Assembly (NCBI GenBank): GCA_002255065.1
Contig: NJEF01000075.1
Span: forward strand, 1 to 5,488
Length of the DNA: 5,488 nt
Reading direction: 5' to 3'
From: Desulfurococcales archaeon ex4484_204
Lineage (GTDB): Archaea; Thermoproteota; Thermoprotei_A; Sulfolobales; NBVN01
Shown: piece after piece, positions 1-5,488 of the stretch
Position numbering within the stretch: position 1 is the stretch's first letter
How the letters are laid out: each line of letters begins with the position of its first letter
Program-made: the position numbers and the translations under genes
Notes under the pieces: model-generated
Seen by the model: the letters and a program-made list of their open reading frames with translations, nothing else
Database searches by the model: none
What the model was told of the DNA's origin: nothing

Positions 1-849
1 GATAAGTGGAGTGCTTCAAAGGTGCGGAGCTACGGTGAGGTGGTGTATGTAAAGAAGGCTAGGGGACCGAGAGATCCCCTATGGAGGAGCGTGCCTAACC
101 TTATAGGTGCGTTCCTGCAGAGCGTTCGTAGGGTGGGCCGTGTTGATGTAGTTGTAGCTACCGGTAGCAATCACTGCGTGCCGCCATCAATAGCAGGTAA
201 GCTTAGGGGGGCTAGGCTCGTAACCATAGAGAGCTCCGTTAGGTTTACTAAGGCTAGCTTAAGTATAAGAGCTCTAACCCCCCTAGCAGACATACTGGCT
301 CTGCAGTGGTCGGAGCAGAAGTTATTACATAAGGGGGGCGTAGTGGTGGGACCCATATACGAGCTACCTGAGCATAGGCCGTGGAACGGCGGCTACGTAC
401 TAGTAACTGGAGGGACGTACGGCCATAAAGCGCTGTTCGACGCGATCTCAGATCTAGGCTTAGACAACGTCGTCCTTCAGACAGGTAGGATCGATCCGAG
501 GCCGTACATGAAGCGCCACCCTACATGGAAAGTATTCGACTTCGACCCGGACTTCGGTAGGTGGTTAGCAGGTGCTAAAGTAGTAGTAACGCACTTCGGG
601 AAGACCGCCGTAGATGCCGTGCTAAGCTATAGGAAGCCAACGATAATTGTTTTGAACCCCGAGTGGAGGTACACCGTTGGCAGGGAGGATGCCGAGATAT
701 TAGCTAGGAAGCTCAACGCTGTACTACTAAGTGAGGTAACAGCGGAGGCTGTAAGGGATGCAATAAATGATGCAGTTAAGAGGACATTACCTATGTATGA
801 GGACGGTGCCGAGAACTTAGCGAATTTATTATTACGCCTCATCAGTTAA
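1..849 (+). CDS. Alg14-Alg13 fused GlcNAc transferase, Agl24-like (5' truncated by window)
   Basis: This gene probably encodes a membrane-associated GT-B enzyme that transfers GlcNAc from UDP-GlcNAc to a lipid-linked sugar, the second step of N-glycan core assembly. The frame is open from base 1, and the residues before the GTG at 22 (DKWSASK) match the Alg14 pattern D-x-x-S-x-x-K. The real start, with the expected GGH loop, is therefore outside the window. Numbering from base 1, the Alg14-like half shows GSN (55-57), IES (76-78), QW (102-103) and GPIY (117-120). The Alg13-like half (about 130-282) shows VLVTGGTYG (133-141), QTG (160-162), a THFGKTA loop with His198, a KP near 212 and DAEILA (230-235). 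Canonical Alg13 has HAGxGS with a downstream Glu; here the loop is HFGKTA with Asp205. Alg14 followed by Alg13 in one chain is the arrangement known for archaeal Agl24. The family assignment is firm; the exact sugar and acceptor are inferred. It converges on the next gene. Confidence 0.85.
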   Translation, partial: DKWSASKVRSYGEVVYVKKARGPRDPLWRSVPNLIGAFLQSVRRVGRVDVVVATGSNHCVPPSIAGKLRGARLVTIESSVRFTKASLSIRALTPLADILALQWSEQKLLHKGGVVVGPIYELPEHRPWNGGYVLVTGGTYGHKALFDAISDLGLDNVVLQTGRIDPRPYMKRHPTWKVFDFDPDFGRWLAGAKVVVTHFGKTAVDAVLSYRKPTIIVLNPEWRYTVGREDAEILARKLNAVLLSEVTAEAVRDAINDAVKRTLPMYEDGAENLANLLLRLIS

Positions 850-898
850 TAAGATAGTACAGACATAGCCATAAATTATAATGCTCCTAGCTTGAGAG

Positions 899-920
899 TG
901 TTTAACGGATTGCTTAAACA
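899..920. repeat. Inverted repeat in convergent spacer, possible terminator
   Basis: TGTTTAA (899-905) and TTAAACA (914-920) form a perfect 7-bp stem with an 8-base loop. It lies in the 72-base spacer between two convergent glycosyltransferase genes, immediately beyond the stop of the minus-strand gene. The position fits a shared termination region. The stem is AT-rich and no oligo-T run follows it on either strand, so a terminator role is only a guess. Confidence 0.3.
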
Positions 921-921
921 G

Positions 922-2091
922 CTATCTAGCTTTCTTGATACTAGTTAGAAGTGTATGCTCTTGGTTCTCCCATACTAGCTTTCTTTTAGCGTACTCCATA
1001 ACCCTTTCTCGAAGATCTTCTCTTTTCTCAATACTTAGCTCTAAAAGCTCCTCAAACGTTTTTCTTAATGCATCTCTAAACATTTTTCTGTCTGTAGCTT
1101 GTACTATGATAGCATCCTTAGACAGATCTTCGGTAACAGACTTTAAGGTACTGGTTACTACAGGTACCGAGCCTGCAATTGCGTACTGATATGGTTTGTT
1201 AGGATTGAAAAATTCATGTAATGGATGCGGAGCCCAGGTAACTAACCCAAAATCTATGTGACTAAGAAAATTATAGAGTTCATATCTATTTAACCAGCCA
1301 ACACCTTGAAAACACAGGTAGTTATAGTCCATACCGGCAACAAATACTTTAAAATTACGTGATTTAGCGAGACTACACAATACCTCCGCGGCTACACTTA
1401 AATCTCGATGATATGATTGTGTCGGGAGATCGAAACCTATGTAGCCGAACTTTACTTCATTAGACGTCTTAATGTCCTCCATCCCCCCTACTTCAAGCCT
1501 AGAAGGATAATTCTTTAACACGAATAAATCGCTTTCATTTAAGTTAAATCTCTTCATGAAGTCCTGTTTAGCGTAGTGGTTTGTAAATATCATTGGATGC
1601 CTAGATGCTAATTTAGCCTCAATCAACTTAACTCTATATATCCACCTTCTTCTTAAAGTACCTAGTGCATATGTTACCCTCTTTAGTAAACGCATCGCTT
1701 TAGTACCAAGTAGTGGATTACACTTAACCTGCATGTAGAAGTATTCATGGTTATCTATCAGTAATGGAATTCCTAACTTATCTACTATATACCCTGCTAC
1801 AGGATTTATTGCTATAACTACCTCAGGCTTTATATCGCTTATCACACGCTGTACCCTCTTCAGAGTTTTACTTAAGCTAGGCTCTAGCAACGAGTATGTG
1901 AACCTATCGAATTCCACGTTTACGCATCTAAAGTTATCGATTCTTCTCCTGAATACTAAGCATGGCTGTTCCCTTACTTTACCGATGAATGTTACATCAA
2001 AACCATGCTTAATTAAGGTGTAGATTTCTTTTTCCACTCGAGAGTCAGGATAGGGATCCTGGCTCACTATTGCTATATGCTCTTTCACCAT
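922..2091 (-). CDS. GT4-like (GT-B fold) glycosyltransferase
   Basis: This is a cytosolic or membrane-peripheral glycosyltransferase of the GT-B fold, complete at 389 residues, a normal length for GT4 enzymes. Numbered from the ATG at 2091, the N-terminal half opens with a beta strand (HIAIVSQ) and DSRVEKE (16-22), the usual D-x-R-V-x-x-E motif before the first helix. It also has a DNHEYF stretch near 113-118. The C-terminal half carries the donor-site signature HEFFNPNKPYQY-AIAGSVPVV (about 292-312), close to the GT4 consensus N-x-PNK-x-x-x-Y-x-x-x-G-x-PV, and ends with a WENQE helix. No signal peptide or clear membrane span is seen. A TTG at 2112 would add seven residues. I prefer the ATG because AGGGAG (2098-2103) lies six bases before it and a TATA-like box lies about 28 bases upstream. 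The gene is much richer in AT than its neighbours. Donor and acceptor are unknown; an Agl24-like gene next door suggests surface-glycan or N-glycan assembly. Confidence 0.85.
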   Translation of the reverse strand: MVKEHIAIVSQDPYPDSRVEKEIYTLIKHGFDVTFIGKVREQPCLVFRRRIDNFRCVNVEFDRFTYSLLEPSLSKTLKRVQRVISDIKPEVVIAINPVAGYIVDKLGIPLLIDNHEYFYMQVKCNPLLGTKAMRLLKRVTYALGTLRRRWIYRVKLIEAKLASRHPMIFTNHYAKQDFMKRFNLNESDLFVLKNYPSRLEVGGMEDIKTSNEVKFGYIGFDLPTQSYHRDLSVAAEVLCSLAKSRNFKVFVAGMDYNYLCFQGVGWLNRYELYNFLSHIDFGLVTWAPHPLHEFFNPNKPYQYAIAGSVPVVTSTLKSVTEDLSKDAIIVQATDRKMFRDALRKTFEELLELSIEKREDLRERVMEYAKRKLVWENQEHTLLTSIKKAR

Positions 2092-2097
2092 TACTAG

Positions 2098-2103
2098 CTC
2101 CCT
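2098..2103 (-). promoter_or_regulatory. Shine-Dalgarno deciding the GT4 start
   Basis: On the minus strand AGGGAG lies six bases before the ATG at 2091, a normal spacing. For the alternative TTG at 2112 this motif would lie inside the coding region. It therefore favours the ATG as start, provided the transcript begins far enough upstream to include it. Confidence 0.5.
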
Positions 2104-2116
2104 TAATAGCAATAGC

Positions 2117-2122
2117 TATATA
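2117..2122 (-). promoter_or_regulatory. TATA-like box, proximal GT4 promoter candidate
   Basis: On the minus strand TATATA (within TATGTATATAGC) is centred about 28 bases before the ATG at 2091. That is the distance expected between an archaeal TATA box and the start of a leaderless or nearly leaderless mRNA. A purine-rich stretch (AAAGAAAAAC) lies upstream, but no strong BRE directly abuts the box. If this box is used, the Shine-Dalgarno would not be transcribed. Confidence 0.4.
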
Positions 2123-2149
2123 CATAGCGAGTTTTTCTTTTTATCTATC

Positions 2150-2172
2150 ACCTTTTAAGAATCCTAAAAGGT
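2150..2172. repeat. 8-bp inverted repeat upstream of GT4, possible operator
   Basis: ACCTTTTA (2150-2157) and TAAAAGGT (2165-2172) form a perfect 8-bp inverted repeat around a 7-base centre. On the minus strand the proximal arm contains TTAAAA (2153-2158), a second possible TATA-like box that would give a leader of about 38 bases including the Shine-Dalgarno. Symmetry overlapping a possible promoter could be an operator for a dimeric regulator. No T-run follows on either strand, so a terminator is less likely. In sequence this AT-rich, such repeats can also occur by chance. Confidence 0.35.
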
Positions 2173-2790
2173 TAAGTAGACCGTACTATACATAAAAATT
2201 CATTAGTTATTGGTGATATCCTACTGCATAGCTACTATCTTGTCATTTCATGATTATAACACTTGCAGTGATGAAATTCATTACCGTAACACTACATCGT
2301 AATTAAGAGGGAAGTACCTGAGCTAATGGCTATTAGTCCTTAAACTTAGTAGTCATAGCCCTTCCTTAGGAGAGCCATTTTATCTACCTTCATGTGTTAA
2401 AAAGCAAATTACGAATAGGGGTCTTCCGGTTAAAATAGAGCGCTACCTATATAGAGACCTTAAAAGGAAGGATTAAATAGATACTCTTAGATGAGAGCAG
2501 ACCTATACGCATTAAAGGCGTAAACAAGTAAATTTATCCACAATATAGCACTTCTCCACATTACATAAGCTATTACTCTAAAGCTAGTTCACAAGCTACT
2601 GCGCATACTACAATATGATTGTGTAATGACTTAACTTACTTAAGGAACTAAGTGCTTAAACCTGAAATCTTTTACAATCTCCTAAGCTAGGGCTTTTAAC
2701 TCTCGATCCCAAGAAGGTGTTAGTAGTTCATAAGCTTTACAGCGGATTACATAATTATAATTAATAAAGAGTCAATAACATCGGTTGTGA
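2173..2790. other. AT-rich intergenic region without a supportable gene
   Basis: All six frames are broken by frequent stops; the longest start-to-stop frame I examined here is 18 codons (2250-2306). Base composition is very AT-rich (a hand count of 2521-2580 gives 17 G/C in 60). No tRNA T-loop motif, rRNA segment, CRISPR repeat or transposase remnant was seen. Stable RNA genes in a thermophile usually stand out as GC-rich islands, and none does here. Weak items are a C-box/D-box pair at 2268-2321, a palindromic CTATATAG around 2449-2456, and two CATAAGCT words near 2564 and 2729. It may be a decayed or transferred segment, or a long regulatory spacer between two divergent genes. Confidence 0.6.
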
Positions 2791-2801
2791 AGCTTAAGTA
2801 A

Positions 2802-2810
2802 TTTATTTAA
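2802..2810 (+). promoter_or_regulatory. TATA-like box, candidate pelota promoter
   Basis: TTTATTTAA lies about 70 bases before the pelota start. With usual archaeal spacing, transcription would begin near 2832 and leave a leader of roughly 45 bases containing the Shine-Dalgarno. The surroundings are AT-rich, so chance matches are likely. The ATTAG stretch near 2837 is a poorer alternative. Confidence 0.35.
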
Positions 2811-2869
2811 AGAACTCTTATTCTACCGTCTCCTTTAATTAGCCTCGTAGCTAACTGTGATAAGTTGGT

Positions 2870-2875
2870 AGGTGA
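2870..2875 (+). promoter_or_regulatory. Shine-Dalgarno supporting the TTG start of pelota
   Basis: AGGTGA matches the archaeal anti-Shine-Dalgarno closely and lies three bases before the TTG at 2879. The TGA inside this motif (2873-2875) is also an in-frame stop just upstream, so no earlier start is possible in this frame. Together with a protein start that aligns to the Pelota N-terminus, this fixes TTG as the start codon. Confidence 0.65.
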
Positions 2876-2878
2876 GGG

Positions 2879-3940
2879 TTGAGGGTTATCGCTAAGGACT
2901 TGAGGAGGGGTGCTGTAAGGGTTAGGGTTGAGTGCCCCGACGACCTATGGGTACTTAAGACTGTGGTTAGGGAGGGGGACGTAGTTATTGCCAGGACTTT
3001 AAGGGATGTTAAGGTCGATGGGGAGGGGAAGAGGAGGCTCCCAATGGTCCTAGCCGTTAGGGTTAAGAACGTCTACTTCCAGCCCTTCGCGACCAGGCTG
3101 AGGATCCACGGCGTCATAGTCGACGGGCCTGAGACCTACGGGCTCAGGGGCTCCCACCACACCTTCAACGTGGACGTCGGCTCCGAGGTCGAGGTCGTTA
3201 AGGGCTTGTGGAGCCCTTCGGAGCTTGGCAGGCTCGCTAGGGCTAGTAGGAGGTGGGTTAGGGCACTGCTTGTCGCGGCGGACTTCGATGAGGTCTCGGT
3301 AGCGACCCTCTACCAGCAGGGAGTTAGGTACTTACTGGATAGGGGGCTGCCCGGCGTTAGCGTTAGGGACCCCAACTCCATAGGGAGGGTTGCCGACGAG
3401 GTAGTTAAGCTAGTCCTCGAGGTCCTTAGCAGGGAGGAGGTGGATGTAGTGGTTGTGGGGTCCCCAGCTGTCCTGAGGGAGTACATCGCCGACAGGCTGT
3501 CTAAGCTGGTGGGGGGTAGGGTGAGGGTGTACAGGGACTCAGTGTCTGTGGGGGGTAGGCACGGTGTTGAGGAGCTCATTAGGAGGGACGTGGTTAAGAA
3601 TATCTTAAGGGATGTAGCAGCTATCGAGGTTGAGGAGATCCTGAACGAGTTCATGGCCTACCTAAGCAAGGGCTCCGATAGGGTCGCCTACGGGCTCGAA
3701 GCAGTTAAGGTAGCTGTTAAGTCTAACGCTGTTAGGAAGCTGCTGATTAGCGAGGACCTCCTCTCAGGCCCCCTAAGGGAGGAGGTTGAGGCCCTAGTAA
3801 GTGAGGCTGAGGGTAGGGGGGCCCTAGTAAGGATAGTCCCTACAGAGAGCCCTACATCAGCTAAGGTTAAGGCGTTGGGCGGCGTAGTAGCTATCCTTAG
3901 GTACGGCCTAGACCTAAGCGCGCTCGTCCCTAACCCCTAG
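2879..3940 (+). CDS. pelA: Pelota (Dom34 homologue), mRNA surveillance and ribosome rescue factor
   Basis: Pelota is a cytosolic paralogue of release factor aRF1. With a GTP-bound aEF1A and then ABCE1 it enters the empty A site of stalled ribosomes and splits them without hydrolysing peptidyl-tRNA. The protein has 353 residues, typical for archaea. The N-terminal Sm-like domain (about 1-125) shows the family signature E-x-P-DDLW-x-L (18-26), GDVV-x-ART-x-R (33-42) and GSHHTFNV (91-98). The central domain (about 127-255) includes SVGGRHGVEELI near 222-233. The C-terminal eRF1-3-like domain (about 265-350) includes YGLEAVKVAV (271-280) and RKLLISEDLL (286-295). The GGQ motif of true release factors is absent, as expected. 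The start is TTG with a strong Shine-Dalgarno. No partner gene is adjacent upstream, and the 3' end overlaps the convergent CBS gene by 11 bases. It is much richer in GC than the upstream spacer. Confidence 0.96.
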   Translation: MRVIAKDLRRGAVRVRVECPDDLWVLKTVVREGDVVIARTLRDVKVDGEGKRRLPMVLAVRVKNVYFQPFATRLRIHGVIVDGPETYGLRGSHHTFNVDVGSEVEVVKGLWSPSELGRLARASRRWVRALLVAADFDEVSVATLYQQGVRYLLDRGLPGVSVRDPNSIGRVADEVVKLVLEVLSREEVDVVVVGSPAVLREYIADRLSKLVGGRVRVYRDSVSVGGRHGVEELIRRDVVKNILRDVAAIEVEEILNEFMAYLSKGSDRVAYGLEAVKVAVKSNAVRKLLISEDLLSGPLREEVEALVSEAEGRGALVRIVPTESPTSAKVKALGGVVAILRYGLDLSALVPNP

Positions 3941-4493
3941 AGGCCATCTCGAACACGGTTCTAGCCCTACCCGTAATAGCTCTAAGGAGGGCGTGCGCTG
4001 TAAGGACGGCCCTGACCTTACCCCTCCTATCAACGACCACTACGTAGTTAGCCCTCTCCCTACCCATGAGCTCCATAACCTCCTCAACCCTAGCGTCCTC
4101 CTCAACCACCGGTGGGTGCTTGTTCATTACGTTAACGAGCTCCAGCCTCATTAAACCCCTAGGAGTTACCTTAACCTTAGGCACCGTGGCGAACGCCGCG
4201 CCCATGTGCTCCCTAACGATCCCCCTACCGGGGAGCCTTAAGGCCTCAACAATGTCTACCGGTGCTAGAACCCCCCTAACGACCCCCTCATCATCAACGA
4301 CCACCACGTAGTCCCTACCGTCCTTGATGTAGCCCAGGACCCTGCCCACATTGGATGCGTGGTGAGCTATCGCGAACCTGGGCAGGAAGTCCCTGTACCT
4401 ATCTATGAAGTCCCTAACCCTCATGTTGAGTATGTCCGTAACGGAGCTTGAGAACTCCCTGACCAGCTCCTCCATAGCTCCACCCCTAGACAT
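3930..4493 (-). CDS. Two-CBS-domain protein coupled to a cation/proton antiporter
   Basis: This 187-residue soluble protein consists mainly of a tandem CBS pair (Bateman module), which in other proteins binds AMP, ADP, ATP, SAM or ions and controls a partner. A helical N-terminal segment (1-45) precedes CBS1 (about 47-85), with DYVVVVDDEGVVRGVL (61-76) followed by DIV. CBS2 (about 120-173) has NYVVVVDRRGKVRAVL (149-164). A linker of about 35 residues joins them. No membrane segment or DNA-binding domain is visible. The ATG at 4493 overlaps the antiporter stop by eight bases and is preceded by GGAGAGG, so translational coupling is likely. A second ATG at 4475, with GGTGGAG before it, would give 181 residues. 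The 3' end overlaps pelota on the other strand. Control of the antiporter is an inference from coupling, and the ligand is unknown. Confidence 0.88.
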   Translation of the reverse strand: MSRGGAMEELVREFSSSVTDILNMRVRDFIDRYRDFLPRFAIAHHASNVGRVLGYIKDGRDYVVVVDDEGVVRGVLAPVDIVEALRLPGRGIVREHMGAAFATVPKVKVTPRGLMRLELVNVMNKHPPVVEEDARVEEVMELMGRERANYVVVVDRRGKVRAVLTAHALLRAITGRARTVFEMASRG

Positions 4494-5488
4494 AGCCTCT
4501 CCTACCGAATAACCTTACCCTCAGCCAGGCCACCTCCTCACCCCTAAACACCAGCTTTAGGAGGGGCGGTGTCAGCACATTGGTCACAACGACTACCAGG
4601 AGGGCTGCTAGGTAGACCTCAGGCCCTAGGAGCCCGCCCCTAACACCTACGTATGCAGCTATGACGCAGAACTCAGCCCTAGGGAACAGCCCAACGGCAA
4701 CCCTTAACGACGACCTCAGGGGGTAGCCGATGAGGTACGAGACGAGCCCCCCTCCCAGGAGCTTCCCAGCGAACGCAGCGGATATAAGGGCTAGGTAGAA
4801 CAGGAGGTGCTCAGGCCTTAAAGCGCTCCTCAAGTTGATCTGCGCCGCTGTCGTTACGAAGAACAGTATTGAGAACAGCATGGCCATAGCCCTAACCTTA
4901 TCAACAGCCCTACTAATGCCCCTAGCCTCCGATAGCGCTAGACCTACAGCGTACGCAGCTACTAGGGGGTTAAGGCCTACGTAGTAGGAAAGGACGGCCA
5001 TAACGGAGAAGAGGGCCATAACGGAGACGACGACGGGTTCAGCGGTCCTCAACCTCATAGCTAGCTTCATGAACCTGCTCGACAGCCTGTGGAGAACCAC
5101 GACCGTAACCAGCCAGAAGCCCAGGGCTAGGGCTGCAGCCCTAACCAGGGATACGGGGTTAAGGCCCCCCTCACGTATTAGCGATGAACCTGCCGTTATC
5201 GTTACTAGAGCTGTTATGTCGTCGAAGACCGCTACGCCAAGCACTGTCCTCCCCTCAACGGACGTAAGCCTATCTATATCTATGAGGGTCTTCACGCTAA
5301 CGCTAATGCTGGTAGCCTCGAGCACGGCTCCCAGGAAGAAGCTCTGGAGGGGCCTGTAGCCGAAGGCGAGGCCAGTTAAGTACCCCAGGCCGAAGGCGGC
5401 TACCGCCTCACCAGCTGTTAGGACAGCGGCTACCGGCGCTAACCTCATGAACTGCCTGTACCTAGTCTCAATACCTGCGTAGAGGAGG
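4486..5488 (-). CDS. CPA2/Kef-type cation/proton antiporter (N-terminus beyond window)
   Basis: This is a polytopic membrane antiporter that exchanges Na+ or K+ for protons. The frame stays open to the window edge, and the residues before the Met at 5448 (LLYAGIETRYRQF) match the Kef-family LLFxxGLE motif. That Met is therefore internal and perhaps 60 residues are missing. Numbered from it, hydrophobic segments lie near 5-30, 36-55, 68-88, 98-118, 137-157, 160-175, 187-203, 215-240 and 258-300. Family motifs are EATSISVSVKTL (44-55), the interrupted helix; VFDDI (74-78), with the likely ion-binding Asp76-Asp77; and FPRAEFCVIAA (255-265), equivalent to the Kef PRGEF motif. The chain ends shortly after the last membrane segment, with no C-terminal TrkA-N/RCK domain. 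The regulatory role may instead fall to the separately encoded CBS protein that overlaps its stop. Ion specificity cannot be read from the sequence. Confidence 0.9.
   Translation of the reverse strand, partial: LLYAGIETRYRQFMRLAPVAAVLTAGEAVAAFGLGYLTGLAFGYRPLQSFFLGAVLEATSISVSVKTLIDIDRLTSVEGRTVLGVAVFDDITALVTITAGSSLIREGGLNPVSLVRAAALALGFWLVTVVVLHRLSSRFMKLAMRLRTAEPVVVSVMALFSVMAVLSYYVGLNPLVAAYAVGLALSEARGISRAVDKVRAMAMLFSILFFVTTAAQINLRSALRPEHLLFYLALISAAFAGKLLGGGLVSYLIGYPLRSSLRVAVGLFPRAEFCVIAAYVGVRGGLLGPEVYLAALLVVVVTNVLTPPLLKLVFRGEEVAWLRVRLFGRRGYV
4996..5027. repeat. Short in-frame direct repeat inside the antiporter gene
   Basis: GGCCATAACGGAGA occurs at 4996-5009 and again at 5014-5027, an 18-base period equal to six codons. 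On the coding strand it gives SVMA-LF-SVMA inside a predicted membrane helix (residues 142-151 from the Met at 5448). It could be a small tandem duplication or convergent codon use in a repetitive helix. No separate function is implied. Confidence 0.5.

Noticed and set aside
22..24. GTG at 22 as the start of the Alg14-Alg13 gene
   Set aside because: The frame is open to base 1, and the seven residues before it match a conserved Alg14 motif, so the gene begins outside the window.
935..1189. An 84-codon plus-strand frame opposite the GT4 gene
   Set aside because: It is Ser/Leu-rich, has no family motif, and lies wholly antisense to the well-supported glycosyltransferase.
2110..2112. TTG at 2112 as the start of the GT4 gene
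   Set aside because: The conserved fold begins after the ATG at 2091. The Shine-Dalgarno and the proximal TATA spacing both suit the ATG, and the TATA box would lie too close to the TTG.
2250..2306. An 18-codon ORF in the spacer starting at ATG 2250
   Set aside because: It has no Shine-Dalgarno and no recognisable sequence, and frames of this length are expected by chance.
2173..2790. A stable RNA gene (tRNA, RNase P RNA, SRP RNA) or CRISPR array in the spacer
   Set aside because: There are no T-loop motifs, no conserved RNase P or SRP segments, no regularly spaced repeats, and the composition is far too AT-rich for structured RNA in a thermophile.
3310..3654. A 114-codon minus-strand frame opposite pelota
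   Set aside because: It is rich in Ser, Thr and Leu with no recognisable domain, as expected of the antisense of a GC-rich conserved gene.
3791..3831. An 11-base direct repeat (GCCCTAGTAAG) inside pelota
   Set aside because: The copies are in frame and encode similar ALVS/ALVR residues; shared codon preference explains it.
4066..4311. An 81-codon plus-strand frame opposite the CBS gene
   Set aside because: It has a low-complexity Ser/Thr composition and is the antisense shadow of the CBS domains.
5069..5359. A 96-codon plus-strand frame opposite the antiporter
   Set aside because: It has no domain motifs and lies opposite a clear membrane transporter gene.
5446..5448. ATG at 5448 as the start of the antiporter
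   Set aside because: Thirteen further in-frame residues to the window edge match the Kef LLFxxGLE region, so this Met is internal.

Overview
The window looks like chromosomal DNA from a thermophilic archaeon, most likely of the Thermoproteota/TACK group. It carries a complete Pelota (Dom34) gene, which is absent from bacteria. GTG/TTG starts and AGG arginine codons are common, archaeal-type Shine-Dalgarno and TATA elements precede genes, and one glycosyltransferase is an Alg14-Alg13 fusion of the archaeal Agl24 type. The genus cannot be fixed from the sequence alone.

Layout. (1) Bases 1-849, plus strand: the 3' part of an Alg14/Alg13-like N-acetylglucosaminyltransferase gene whose true start lies before the window. 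(2) Bases 850-921: a short convergent spacer with a 7-bp inverted repeat. (3) Bases 922-2091, minus strand: a complete GT-B fold, GT4-like glycosyltransferase, distinctly AT-rich. (4) Bases 2092-2878: about 790 bases of very AT-rich sequence with no supportable gene. It holds the divergent promoters of the glycosyltransferase and pelota, an 8-bp inverted repeat, and one weak C/D-box-like pair. (5) Bases 2879-3940, plus strand: pelota, started by TTG behind a good Shine-Dalgarno. (6) Bases 3930-4493, minus strand: a two-CBS-domain protein that overlaps pelota tail to tail by 11 bases. (7) Bases 4486-5488, minus strand: a CPA2/Kef-type cation/proton antiporter that overlaps the CBS gene by 8 bases and runs off the right edge of the window.

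The genes fall into three blocks. The left block (two convergent glycosyltransferases) suggests a surface-glycan or N-glycan assembly locus: the Agl24-like enzyme would add the second sugar to a lipid-linked core and the GT4 enzyme could extend a glycan. Pelota stands alone and serves ribosome rescue and mRNA surveillance. The right block is a translationally coupled pair, antiporter then CBS protein, which suggests that the CBS protein senses adenine nucleotide or ionic state and tunes the antiporter.

Base composition divides the window sharply. Hand counts of single 60-base lines gave about 53% GC in the first gene, 35% in the GT4 gene, 28% in the intergenic region and 57% in pelota. The AT-rich segment (about 850-2870) may be a transferred or fast-evolving island. 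I found no convincing novel system. The most useful leads are the antiporter-CBS coupling, the Agl24-type fusion and the AT-rich island.
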